Counted from the stretch's first letter, positions 19,547-30,620 are shown. The stretch is DNA of 64,000 bases from Deltaproteobacteria bacterium (GCA_016177845.1 JACOUO010000017.1:62001-126000); one strand, 5' to 3'. The notes: generated by a model from the letters alone, not told the origin. Translations and numbers: made by a program.

Positions 19547-20560
19547 ATGGTTGGGTTTACTTCAGTTTTAATGCTGGTATTGGCTTTCACGCTCGCTTTG
19601 CCGCTTCAAGGTTACGCGAAAGACATAAATTGGTCAAAGATAGATTCTGCCAGGGTAGTTCTTTTTTACCCGGGTGTGACATCGTGGGAGTTCCTGACAA
19701 GCGATGACCACAGGCTTGGCGGCAGGGAGATAAAACAGGGTAAAAAGGACTGCAGGCATTGCCACCTGAGCAAGGAAGGCGAGCTTGATCTCAAGGCAGA
19801 TGAAATAGCCGCGGGAAGCGTCAAGATGAAGAGGTCTCATAACCCGTTTGAGCCTGAGCCGCTGGCCGGGAAAAAAGGCGTGGCGCAGGCTAAATTTCAG
19901 GCTGCTTATGACGACGAGTTCCTGTATCTAAGGGTTGAGTGGGACTCAAAAGGCGGCGGATGGAACAGGAAAAGCCCTAATAACAGCAGCGTTCCTGACA
20001 GGGTCTCGCTGCAGATAAACAAGACTGAATCTACATTTAAGAAATACGGCTGTTTCATTACCTGCCATAACGACCTCAACACTATGCCTTTAAGCCCTCA
20101 GAAGAGGGATGTATCAGCGCACCCTTATTACAAGTCGCTGGACAGGTCGGATGTAAGGCTTTACGCTAATTACGCCAAGGCCTCATGGGATGAGAAGAGG
20201 AATGACAAAGACCTTGAAAAGAAGCTTAAGGAAGGCGGGCGCATAGATTTAAGGGCAGTGGAGTTTGAAGGCGGCTCGGCAAAGGCTTTGGACGGCTGGA
20301 TATTCGATGACAGGATATGGGAAAATAAATCAGCGGACGCAACCGGCCAATGGGCGAGCGGAAAATATTCCGCCGTGTTCAAGGCCAGACTTAAATCAAA
20401 AGACGCTTTCGACATACAGGTCAATGAAGGCGATGTAATATCCGTAGGCATCGCCATCCATGAGGAAAATACCGCAAAGAGGAAACATTATGTCTCATTC
20501 CCTTACGCGATAGGGCTTGGGACAAACGGCGATATAAAGGCTTCCAGGATTTCCAATTGA
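19547..20560 (+). CDS. Periplasmic c-type cytochrome, ethylbenzene-dehydrogenase heme-domain type
   Basis: A 337-residue exported protein: signal peptide at residues 1-24 (cleavage near GYA-KD), CRHCH at 69-73 as a heme-c site, then a domain resembling the heme-binding gamma subunit of ethylbenzene dehydrogenase and related enzymes (EB_dh). Inside this domain GCFITCHND gives a CX3CH spacing rather than CX2CH. The start at 19547 is set by GGAGG five bases upstream; an earlier TTG at 19535 would put that site inside the gene. It lies in an apparent operon between the heme chemoreceptor and the heme beta-barrel. The likely role is periplasmic electron carriage; no catalytic partner is encoded beside it. 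Confidence 0.75.
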   Translation: MVGFTSVLMLVLAFTLALPLQGYAKDINWSKIDSARVVLFYPGVTSWEFLTSDDHRLGGREIKQGKKDCRHCHLSKEGELDLKADEIAAGSVKMKRSHNPFEPEPLAGKKGVAQAKFQAAYDDEFLYLRVEWDSKGGGWNRKSPNNSSVPDRVSLQINKTESTFKKYGCFITCHNDLNTMPLSPQKRDVSAHPYYKSLDRSDVRLYANYAKASWDEKRNDKDLEKKLKEGGRIDLRAVEFEGGSAKALDGWIFDDRIWENKSADATGQWASGKYSAVFKARLKSKDAFDIQVNEGDVISVGIAIHEENTAKRKHYVSFPYAIGLGTNGDIKASRISN

Positions 20561-20598
20561 GACCTTACAAGACCATCTGAAATGGAGCCTTGCCTGAA

Positions 20599-21771
20599 AT
20601 GGGATTCATGTCTGCTTCCTCTTTATGGCGTAAGTCACTGATAAAGTTTTGTTTTTTATTTTTCCTCTGTATCTTTTCCGTGCCTGTAGACGCGCTGGCT
20701 TTTCCTTTCTTTTCGCGCCAGGTCGGAAGGGACTGCACGTATTGCCATACCCTTTTCCCAAAGCTCAATGAGACAGGTAGGACATTCCGGGGCAACGGCT
20801 ACAGGTTTGAGGGTGAAGGCGAATGGAAGGAAGTAAAGGACTGGACAATACTGCCTGCCGCCGTTGAGGTCGAGGTGGAAGGCATCTACAACAGGTTTAA
20901 GTCCTCAGGTGTTCGCTCTGAATCTTCAGATATGAAGATAGAAGAAGTCAATCTTATATCAGGCGGTGCGATAGGTAAGACCGGAAAGGTCTCTGCGCTT
21001 GCCTCGATAATATTCAGCCAGACTGATACAGGGGCCGACACAAGGATAGGCAGGGCTTTCGTGCAGGTCAATGACCTTGACGGGTCTGCGGGTAAAGGGC
21101 TTATCAATCTAAGGGCAGGCCAATGGGATATCGGGCTGCCGTTCTTAAATCCCGTGGGCGTTGTTATTACAAATTCCTATCTTGCTGAAACCGCCATGAA
21201 CATGCTTACCCTTGAGCAGAGGGCAATCGAGGTCAACGGGTCATTCATTGCCGATGAAGGCTCTATGTGGCCCACGCACAGGTACTCGGCAGGCATTGCA
21301 AGGAGCAATGTAAACAGCGACGATAAGCTCAGGGACTATTACGCAACATATTCCGCGACCATAAACGAGGACTACAGCATTGGCGCGATATACAGGGGAG
21401 GGCGGGAGAAGATTGGGGCGCGGGATACCTCCTATAATAAATACGGAGTTGCAGGCGAGGCTGAGGCAGGGCCGTTTATAATAACAGCCGCCTACTTTAA
21501 ATCTGACAGGTCCGGGGCAAATAATCAGTCCGATTACCTCATAGAGGCGCTCTATAAGGCGTTGCCAAAACTGAGCTTTGCTGCCAGGTATGAGCTCCTT
21601 AAGGAAAAGGACAAAAAAGGTGCAAAGTCACAGAGTTTTATGGCAAGATATAATATATTAAGCGATGTTTTTGCGCAGCTTGAGCTAAGGGGCCTCTCAG
21701 ACGATGATCATATAACAGGCACAAATGAAGACGAGCGCAAGGCAAGGCTTTTACTTGTAGCTGTTTTTTAG
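20599..21771 (+). CDS. Outer membrane beta-barrel protein with an N-terminal c-type heme
   Basis: A 390-residue protein: signal peptide to about residue 34 (VDALA), then a short plug with DCTYCH, a CXXCH heme site at residues 46-50 followed by LFPKLNETGRTFRGNGY, then repeated amphipathic beta-strands ending in a C-terminal Phe, as outer membrane barrels do. Such single-chain heme-barrels occur in Nitrospirota and Deltaproteobacteria next to cytochromes; they may pass electrons across the outer membrane, though one heme alone cannot span it. The start is chosen at the ATG at 20599, 11 nt after GGAG; a TTG at 20590 and an ATG at 20608 are alternatives. It follows the cytochrome by 38 bp. Confidence 0.72.
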   Translation: MGFMSASSLWRKSLIKFCFLFFLCIFSVPVDALAFPFFSRQVGRDCTYCHTLFPKLNETGRTFRGNGYRFEGEGEWKEVKDWTILPAAVEVEVEGIYNRFKSSGVRSESSDMKIEEVNLISGGAIGKTGKVSALASIIFSQTDTGADTRIGRAFVQVNDLDGSAGKGLINLRAGQWDIGLPFLNPVGVVITNSYLAETAMNMLTLEQRAIEVNGSFIADEGSMWPTHRYSAGIARSNVNSDDKLRDYYATYSATINEDYSIGAIYRGGREKIGARDTSYNKYGVAGEAEAGPFIITAAYFKSDRSGANNQSDYLIEALYKALPKLSFAARYELLKEKDKKGAKSQSFMARYNILSDVFAQLELRGLSDDDHITGTNEDERKARLLLVAVF

Positions 21772-21865
21772 GGCAAAAGCTGCTTCCTGTACTCAGGCAT
21801 GGCGTGCTTCGTGGATTCTCATCAGTAACCCTGAGTTGCCGATGATATACTGATAACGACAATAT

Positions 21866-22453
21866 ATGGGCATAAGAGAAGACATAGAGATACTGGATGC
21901 AAAGATTGCAAGGCTTAAGGTGGAATACGAACAGTATTTCATGAGGGTGCTTAAGCGCGAACCTTTGCAGTTAAGGGAAGAGATCGACAGGCTCGTAATG
22001 CAGTACAGCAACCAGACCCTCACGAACACCTCACAGAAATTCAAATACAACTCTATCATTGCCAAATATAATTCATATAAGCAATACTGGACCAGGGTCT
22101 TAAGGTCTATCGATGAAGGCACTTATGTCCGCAAGGCCGAGGGCGGCACTGAGAATGCCTCAGCAAAAGAAATCCGGCAGACACAGCCAAAGATAGCCGA
22201 GATGCCGGCGAGGGCAAATAACGGCAGCAGTGACGAGCTTCAGGAGGTGTATAAAAAATATATTGAGGCAAGGAAGGAGTGCCATGAACCCACTGAGGGC
22301 ATTTCTTTCGAAACCCTCGCCAAGACCATCAATGAGACGAAAAAGAAAGTAGAGAGCCTTTATAAGACCACTGATGTCGAATTAAAGGTATTTATCAAGG
22401 ACGGCAAGGCCAAGCTTGCCATCACCCCAAAGAAAACGACTAAATCCGCTTAA
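21866..22453 (+). CDS. Conserved coiled-coil protein of unknown function
   Basis: A 195-residue cytosolic protein without signal peptide or membrane span. Residues 1-85 form a charged helical region with the block NQTLTNTSQKFKYNS followed by NSYKQYWTRVLRSIDEGTY, which resembles the C-terminal domain of Myxococcus MXAN_5187-like proteins (recalled from memory, not searched). Residues 90-125 are a low-complexity linker, and 125-195 form a second domain with NETKKKVESLYK and a Lys-rich end. It follows the heme module by 94 bp in the same direction. I cannot assign a function. Confidence 0.7.
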   Translation: MGIREDIEILDAKIARLKVEYEQYFMRVLKREPLQLREEIDRLVMQYSNQTLTNTSQKFKYNSIIAKYNSYKQYWTRVLRSIDEGTYVRKAEGGTENASAKEIRQTQPKIAEMPARANNGSSDELQEVYKKYIEARKECHEPTEGISFETLAKTINETKKKVESLYKTTDVELKVFIKDGKAKLAITPKKTTKSA

Positions 22454-22553
22454 AAAGATTTTCGCAAGCCTGTCTATATGGCTTTACCACCTCCAAAAAT
22501 ATTTTATAAATCTTTGTCCTAAACTCAATGTAAATGGAACATGACGGTAAGAA

Positions 22554-22569
22554 AGTTCTTTACAGAACT
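22554..22569. promoter_or_regulatory. Dyad upstream of the sigma-54 promoter
   Basis: AGTTCT-TTAC-AGAACT is a perfect 6-bp inverted repeat about 155 bp before the -24 element. Its place fits an upstream activator site for an NtrC-type regulator, but no binding consensus is known to me for this one. Confidence 0.35.
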
Positions 22570-22596
22570 CTGTCCGGCAAGGAATCCTTTGAACTA

Positions 22597-22632
22597 ACAG
22601 GTTTTTTCCTGAGGTAAGTACCTTTCACCTGT
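22597..22632. promoter_or_regulatory. Nested dyad, candidate enhancer site
   Basis: An outer repeat ACAGGT (22597-22602) / ACCTGT (22627-22632) encloses an inner perfect one, AGGTA-AG-TACCT (22612-22623). It is centred about 105 bp before the -24 element, in the usual range for sigma-54 activator binding. It could also be a hairpin ending the upstream gene, but no T-run follows. Confidence 0.4.
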
Positions 22633-22718
22633 CGCTATGTGTTTACATTCTGAAATTCCTGAAAAGTTATTCTGAACAGGTTACTGGAAAAGCTCAATGA
22701 AATTAGGCTGAGTTGTGT

Positions 22719-22735
22719 TTGGCACGGGTGTTGCT
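22719..22735 (+). promoter_or_regulatory. Sigma-54 (-24/-12) promoter of the PEP-CTERM gene
   Basis: TTGGCACGGGTGTTGCT matches the consensus TTGGCACG-N4-TTGCW at every conserved position. The start site would be near 22747, leaving a 230-nt leader before the PEP-CTERM gene. The 22454-22976 gap otherwise holds two dyads and no convincing gene. PEP-CTERM genes of other bacteria are known to be under RpoN and NtrC-type control (PrsK/PrsR systems). Confidence 0.85.
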
Positions 22736-22976
22736 ACATAACTAGGCAACCGGTCGGTTTAAGTTAATAGTATTAGTCCGCTGCCTTGATTAGCGCTGAG
22801 GATAATATGGCAAGGGGTCATGTTTACTCAGACAGGAGGAATCCCTCTGCAGATAAGCACGGTCTTTCGGGGAAAGATATTTTCTCCTGCAATGTTACCT
22901 TAGGAAAATGAATAGTGCTATTCTGGTTCGGAAAAAAGCAGTCAAACCAAAAAACAACTTTAAGGAGGAGTTACCA

Positions 22977-23174
22977 ATGAAAGCACTTTATACTGCATGT
23001 GCCGCCGTAGTATTATCAGCATTTCTTTCAGTCTCAGTCGCTTCAGCCCAGTCACATCAGCCGCCCCAGCACCCGACTCCAAAGCCTACTCACCAGGTTC
23101 CTGAGCCTGCCACAATCCTTCTTGTAGGCGCAGCACTTTCAGCCCTTGGCATCGCAAAGAGGGTAAAGAAATAA
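22977..23174 (+). CDS. Very small PEP-CTERM sorting-signal protein
   Basis: A 65-residue protein. A signal peptide ends near ASA-QS (residue 24), a 16-residue His/Pro/Gln-rich segment follows (25-40), then a canonical PEP-CTERM tail: VPEPAT at 41-46, a hydrophobic stretch to 60, and KRVKK. Exosortase would cleave at the PEP motif, leaving a mature peptide of about 17 residues if signal peptidase also cuts. The start at 22977 is set by AAGGAGGAG six bases upstream; the longer ORF from 22908 adds a non-secretory head. Exosortase itself is not in the window. Regulation is by the sigma-54 promoter at 22719 and transcription ends at 23191-23224. Confidence 0.85.
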   Translation: MKALYTACAAVVLSAFLSVSVASAQSHQPPQHPTPKPTHQVPEPATILLVGAALSALGIAKRVKK

Positions 23175-23190
23175 ATATATTCAGGAATGG

Positions 23191-23224
23191 AAAAGACCTC
23201 AGCGCAAGTGCGCTGAGGTCTTTT
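23191..23224 (+). terminator. Perfect hairpin terminator after the PEP-CTERM gene
   Basis: AAAAGACCTCAGCGC (23191-23205) pairs fully with 23210-23224 around an AAGT loop; the stem itself carries A4 and T4, so it can work on both strands. Confidence 0.9.
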
Positions 23225-23330
23225 GCTATTTCAGGTCAGAAGACGCTTTGCTTTAGCGCTCCGGAACTAAATTTGTATCTCAGAAGAGAGTGCAATAAAA
23301 AAGTTGTACCCTAAAAAGGCCGCAAAATAA

Positions 23331-23361
23331 AAAAGGGCAGGGTTTTTAGCCCTGCCCTTTT
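23331..23361 (-). terminator. Terminator of the ATP synthase operon
   Basis: GGGCAGGG (23335-23342) pairs with CCCTGCCC (23350-23357); the A-run on the left becomes the T-run on the minus strand. It lies 17 bp after the atpC stop and can act on both strands. Confidence 0.88.
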
Positions 23362-23377
23362 GTGTGTTAGATTTTAC

Positions 23378-23788
23378 TTAGCCCCGTTTTTCCTTTACCC
23401 TGAGCTTTGCCTGAGCAAGCTCGTAAGCGTCAGAGGCTGACTGGTAGGCCGCGTCGTCTGTGGTAAGCCCTTTGAGGGCCTCCTCAGCCTTTGCAAGGTC
23501 CCTTCTGGCAGCTTCCGCGTCTATCTCATTTGCCATCTCAGCGCTGTCCACAAGTATTGTGGTCTTATCAGGAAGGACTTCAGCATAGCCTCTGCTGATT
23601 GCCAGCATCCCTGATTCAGAGCCCTTCTTGTAGCTTATCTCGCCCGGCTTAAGGATGGTGAGGAAAGGGGAGTGCCCCGCGAGCACGCCAAATTCGCCTT
23701 CCTGGCCTGTAGCGGTCATCTCTTCGACTTCCTGCGAGAGGAGCTTTCTGTACGGGGTTACTATTTCAAGCAAAAATGTGTCTGCCAT
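23378..23788 (-). CDS. atpC: F1Fo ATP synthase epsilon subunit
   Basis: Epsilon sits in the central stalk and links the c-ring to rotation in F1, with a regulatory C-terminal helical pair. The 136-residue protein shows the beta-sandwich signatures GQEGEFGVLAGHSPFLTILKPG and AISRGYAEVLPDKTTILVDSAE, then an Ala-rich helix hairpin. Length is typical. It is last in the operon, 17 bp after atpD. Confidence 0.96.
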   Translation of the reverse strand: MADTFLLEIVTPYRKLLSQEVEEMTATGQEGEFGVLAGHSPFLTILKPGEISYKKGSESGMLAISRGYAEVLPDKTTILVDSAEMANEIDAEAARRDLAKAEEALKGLTTDDAAYQSASDAYELAQAKLRVKEKRG

Positions 23789-23805
23789 TATGGATACCTT
23801 CTATA

Positions 23806-25257
<1,452 letters not shown>

Positions 25258-25275
25258 TTACCGTCGTTATTCTCG

Positions 25276-26142
25276 TTATCCTTTAAGCGCCTCTGAACCG
25301 CCGATGATCTCCATAAGTTCCTTGGTGATGGCGGCCTGACGGAGCCTGTTGTATGTAAGTGTAAGACCGCTTATCATCTGTGAAGCGTTCTTTGAAGCGG
25401 AGTCCATTGCTGTCATCCTTGAGCCGTGTTCGCTCGCTGATGATTCAAGAAGCGCCCTGAAAGCCTGTACCTCGACATACTTCGGAAGCAGGCTTGAAAG
25501 CACCGCGCCCTCGGTAGGCTCGAATATGAACTCTCCCTGGGTCTCTTCCTTCTCCGACTCTGTCTTGGGAGTGGAGATGGGAAGGAGCTTCTGGACTACA
25601 GCTGTCTGGGTAAGGGCTGATTTGAATTCGCTGTAGATGATATGGACCTCATCAAGCTCGCCGTTGAGGTAAGCGTTGATGACGTCATTGGCTATCTCAA
25701 CAGCCATTGCGTAGCTGGGCCTTGCGTTTCCCACAGGCCTTGCTTTCATTATATTTACCGAACGCCTCTTGAAGTGCTCTGTGCCTCGCTTGCCAACAAG
25801 ATAAAGGCTTACATTTGCGCCGGACTGCTCTCTTACGAACCTTTCGGCAAGTCTGATAAGGGAGGTGTTGAAACCGCCGCAAAGTCCTCTGTCAGAGGTG
25901 ACGAATATGACCCCGATCTTATTTCCGCCGCTGTTTGCGAGCAACGGGTGGCTGTCTGAGGAGGTCTTTGAAGCAAGTGATGAGATAAGGCCGAGCATCT
26001 TTTCGGCATAAGGCCTTGCGGCCACTATTTCATCCTGCGCCCTTTTGAGCTTGGCGGCAGAGACCATTTTCATGGCCTTGGTGATCTGCCTTGTATTTTT
26101 TACGGATTTTATCCTGCGTTTTATATCTTTAAGGCTTGGCAT
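25276..26142 (-). CDS. atpG: F1Fo ATP synthase gamma subunit
   Basis: Gamma is the rotor shaft inside the alpha3-beta3 ring. The 288-residue protein starts with MPSLKDIKRRIKSVKNTRQITKAMKMV and ends with the conserved helix DSASKNASQMISGLTLTYNRLRQ, described here by its first and last blocks; SDRGLCGGFN lies between. Length fits. A 75-bp spacer before it, with a GGGCA/TGCCC inverted repeat, separates it from atpA and may tune translation or mRNA stability. Confidence 0.96.
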   Translation of the reverse strand: MPSLKDIKRRIKSVKNTRQITKAMKMVSAAKLKRAQDEIVAARPYAEKMLGLISSLASKTSSDSHPLLANSGGNKIGVIFVTSDRGLCGGFNTSLIRLAERFVREQSGANVSLYLVGKRGTEHFKRRSVNIMKARPVGNARPSYAMAVEIANDVINAYLNGELDEVHIIYSEFKSALTQTAVVQKLLPISTPKTESEKEETQGEFIFEPTEGAVLSSLLPKYVEVQAFRALLESSASEHGSRMTAMDSASKNASQMISGLTLTYNRLRQAAITKELMEIIGGSEALKG

Positions 26143-26217
26143 TTTTCCAACCGGTTCCTTCCGCCTGTATTTGCGGTCCTTTCTGGGCAGACTTCATCTT
26201 GCCCGGACCAAAAGGCC

Positions 26218-28281
<2,064 letters not shown>

Positions 28282-28282
<1 letters not shown>

Positions 28283-29253
28283 CAGTTAAGCCTCAAATTG
28301 TTAAGATATCCTTTTACGAGCTTCTCCTGATCCTCAGGTTTAAGCTCTTTTCTCAATATTTCCTCGGCCATGCCTACAGCTATCTCGGCCACTTCTCTGC
28401 GAATCTCAAGCCTTGCCTTTTTAATCTCCTGCTCTGCGGCAAGCTTGGCCTGCTCTTTTATCTTAAGTGAAGAGGCCTGCGCCTCCTGCATGATCCTCTG
28501 CTTCTCGGCTTCGCCTTCAAGCCTGAGCTCGTTCTGTATCTCAGCTATACGGCTCTCTAATACATTTAATTTTGCGTTATATTCCGAGGCCTTGCGGTCG
28601 GCAATGTCTTTTGCTTCCTTGGCCTGGTCGATTGCCTGCTTTATATCCGCACTCCTTTTATCAAGCAGCCCTTTTATGGCTTTTGTCCATACAAGGTAAA
28701 CTCCTACAGCAAGTATCACGAAGTTGATTATCTTCCAAGTCGTACCGCTTCCGCCGTGTTCGCCGCCCTCCGGTGCTGCCCCTGCGATTGCGGGCAGAAG
28801 GGGGAGGATGAAGGCAAAGAGCATTACGATAACTTTTCTGTCAAGTATCTTCTCAGCGATATTCTGGGAGAGTGACTTTGATTCGACCTTAAGGCTTGAG
28901 AGCGCTGAGGCCTTGCTTGCCTCAAGCTCTTTTCTCATGGAGGCTATCTCGGCTGCGGCTTCTGTGCGGGCGGCCTCAAGTAAGGCCTTTTCCCTGTCAA
29001 TGCCTTCCTGCCTTATCTTGCTCCTCTCCTCATTGCCTCTTACAGCGGCTTCCTTAAGCCTCTTTTCATAAGCGGCAACACCTTCCACAACTTCCTTTTC
29101 AAGCTCGGCGGCCTTTTTGATGGCGCCGCTGATCTTCTCTTCCCTTTCCTTTAAAATGCGAAGTACCGGGTTGTAGAGGAAACGGTTTAGGATTATAAGG
29201 AGAATGAAAAAGCCTATAATCTGAAATATTAGGGTCTGGTCAATTGCTATCAT
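28282..29253 (-). CDS. atpF: Fused F1Fo ATP synthase b'-b stator subunit
   Basis: One uninterrupted 323-residue ORF holds two b-type stator subunits in tandem. Residues 1-140 are a complete b' subunit: membrane span 6-26, then a long charged helix ending EKILDRK. Residues 141-323 are a complete b subunit: a hydrophobic segment at 141-158 ending AGA-AP, a loop GGEHGGSG, a membrane span at about 174-190, then a long helix. In relatives these are separate genes. Topology closes well if 141-158 spans the membrane outwards; alternatively it is an internal signal peptide with an AGA cleavage site. An internal ATG at 28824 (Met144) has no ribosome site before it. It is first in the operon; atpB and atpE (a and c) are absent here. 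Confidence 0.88.
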
Positions 29254-29586
29254 AATGTCATCCCTGAGGATTTTTATTTTAAATCAACAACTTATAAACT
29301 TGCAGCCTTTTTTATCTGAACAGTCCCGACAGCTTCCAGCCGTAATTTCACACCGGGCGGCTATGCGCCCCTGAGATACATATTCAGTTTTGGGGATTCT
29401 GTAGGCGGAGTTATACATACCTAAAACAGAGTATTGCTATCATACGGGGAACTTGATTGTCAAGGAATTATTTGCTGAAGAAGGGCCGCAAAAATGCGAT
29501 TTTAAAAATTGCCTTATTTTAGAGGTGTTTTGGGAATAGGGGGTTTGCCGGAAATGTATTTGGAAAGAAGGCTGTGGAGGACTTAG
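29254..29586 (-). other. Non-coding leader and promoter region of the ATP synthase operon
   Basis: This gap holds no convincing gene. On the minus strand TTGACA (29458-29463) is a good -35 hexamer, with only a weak -10 (TAGCAA) 18 bp on. The implied leader of about 180 nt contains a GC-rich stretch around 29350-29375 that may fold. Nothing else stands out. Confidence 0.4.
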
Positions 29587-29618
29587 AAAAAACAGGGCCG
29601 CATTCAAACGGCCCTGTT
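29587..29618 (-). terminator. Terminator after the Gly/Thr-rich secreted protein gene
   Basis: AACAGGGCCG (29591-29600) pairs with 29609-29618 around an 8-nt loop; on the minus strand a run of six T follows. Confidence 0.88.
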
Positions 29619-29629
29619 AAGGGGTGAGA

Positions 29630-30169
29630 TTATCTGCCTTGGCCCGGGCTCGGCCCAAGGGGAACTCCCTTGCCTGCGCCGGGCCGCTGGCTTAGGTCAG
29701 TGCCCTGCCTTTGGAATATGCCTTTGTTCTGCTCTATATCGCTTCTTTCCTTACTGAGGTCTGTCCCGCCCTGCTGAGTCGGGCCCTTCCCGATGACAGT
29801 GTCATTGGTTATTGGGCCGGTGGGGCTGTTCGTGCGGCCAAGGCTTCCGTCTATTGTAGTATTGCCGAGACTGCCTGTTATTTCTTTGCCGGGAGTTGTT
29901 ATTTCATTACCGAGTGTCCCTGTTGTAGCATTGCCGTTACCGAAAGCATCGCTGTCCAATGCGTCATTGCCTGTTCCGCGGCCCAGTGTATCATTGCCGA
30001 ATGTGCCTGTAGCATTTGGCATCTCTCCTGTAGTTCCTGGAGTTGTTGTTATTGGGCCGGTTGTCCCGCCCGTTGCGCCGCCTGTACCGCCTCCGCCTGT
30101 CTGGGCAAAAACAGTGACGGATAAAAGAGAGGCCATCAATACGGCCCCTAAGACTTCGGGTATCTTCAT
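29630..30169 (-). CDS. Secreted low-complexity Gly/Thr/Asn-rich protein
   Basis: A 179-residue protein with a clear signal peptide (cleavage near VFA-QT at about 22) and a mature part made almost only of Gly, Thr, Asn, Pro, Ser, Asp and Ile in short imperfect units such as GNDTLGRGTGNDALDSDAFG and TGSLGNTTIDGSLG. There is no Cys and no known domain. It should be disordered or form a simple beta-repeat outside the inner membrane. The signal peptide starts MKIP, as does that of the gene upstream, and the two promoters share a motif. GGAGGAG lies before the ATG. Function unknown; the regulon link suggests an envelope role during metal stress. Confidence 0.72.
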   Translation of the reverse strand: MKIPEVLGAVLMASLLSVTVFAQTGGGGTGGATGGTTGPITTTPGTTGEMPNATGTFGNDTLGRGTGNDALDSDAFGNGNATTGTLGNEITTPGKEITGSLGNTTIDGSLGRTNSPTGPITNDTVIGKGPTQQGGTDLSKERSDIEQNKGIFQRQGTDLSQRPGAGKGVPLGPSPGQGR

Positions 30170-30194
30170 AATAGCTCCTCCTTTTCGAGTAACT

Positions 30195-30215
30195 ACTTCT
30201 GACTATACCAGAAGT
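30195..30215. promoter_or_regulatory. Perfect 7-7-7 dyad over the promoter of the Gly/Thr-rich gene
   Basis: ACTTCTG (30195-30201) and CAGAAGT (30209-30215) flank a 7-bp centre. On the minus strand the core reads TTCTGGTATAGTCAGAA and contains TATAGT, a likely -10, so a bound protein would block transcription. The same pattern occurs at 30621, 36884 and 38294. Confidence 0.6.
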
Positions 30216-30249
30216 TTTTCAGTTGTTCTTCCTGCGGGAGCTTGCCTTT

Positions 30250-30588
30250 TTAGCGGGGCATTATCCTGTAGCGCATCATCATATCCCTGTGCTGGAGCAT
30301 GATTACATTTATGCGGCTGTCGAGGGTCTCAAGCCTCCTTTTCTGCTCAGGCGTGATGTTTGAGTCCTTCATCACGGAGATAAAATCCCTGACAACGCTC
30401 ATGGTGTCTTCCATCAGGCGGCTGTTTTCGTTTATCATTGTCTCGGTCATGAAATCCCTCGGAGTAGCGGGGCCGGGTATCTGTCCGGGCTGGGCCGGCA
30501 TCTGGACAGGGATTACCTCAGCCGCCATTAAAGGGGTTGAGATTAAGAAGGAGAAGGCAAGGGCAGTAAAGATTGCTGGTATTTTCAT
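30250..30588 (-). CDS. Met-rich small periplasmic protein with an LTXXQ-like motif
   Basis: A 112-residue protein with a signal peptide (cleavage near MAA-EV at about 23). The mature 90 residues hold 11 Met, spread along a helical part and clustered as DMMMRYRIM at the end, and an NITPEQKRRL segment that resembles the LTXXQ motif of Spy/CpxP/CnrX-type periplasmic proteins. Met-rich periplasmic helices typically bind Cu(I) or Ag(I). It lies just downstream of the Cus efflux genes but has its own promoter-like motif at 30621, so it is probably a co-regulated periplasmic metal binder or chaperone. The identification rests on composition and context. Confidence 0.68.
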   Translation of the reverse strand: MKIPAIFTALAFSFLISTPLMAAEVIPVQMPAQPGQIPGPATPRDFMTETMINENSRLMEDTMSVVRDFISVMKDSNITPEQKRRLETLDSRINVIMLQHRDMMMRYRIMPR

Positions 30589-30620
30589 GTAAGCGCCTCC
30601 TGAAAATGGATTTCCTGCTT

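Noticed and set aside
22736-22976. Cyclic di-GMP riboswitch in the PEP-CTERM leader
   Set aside because: I could not find the conserved GEMM blocks in order, only isolated GC-rich pieces.
28800-28850. Frameshift or stop between the b' and b halves
   Set aside because: The frame is continuous and codon use does not change; I keep the fusion but note that reads should be checked.
29793-30302. Plus-strand Val/Pro-rich frame opposite the Gly/Thr-rich gene
   Set aside because: It is the complement of a low-complexity gene that has its own signal peptide, ribosome site and terminator on the minus strand.
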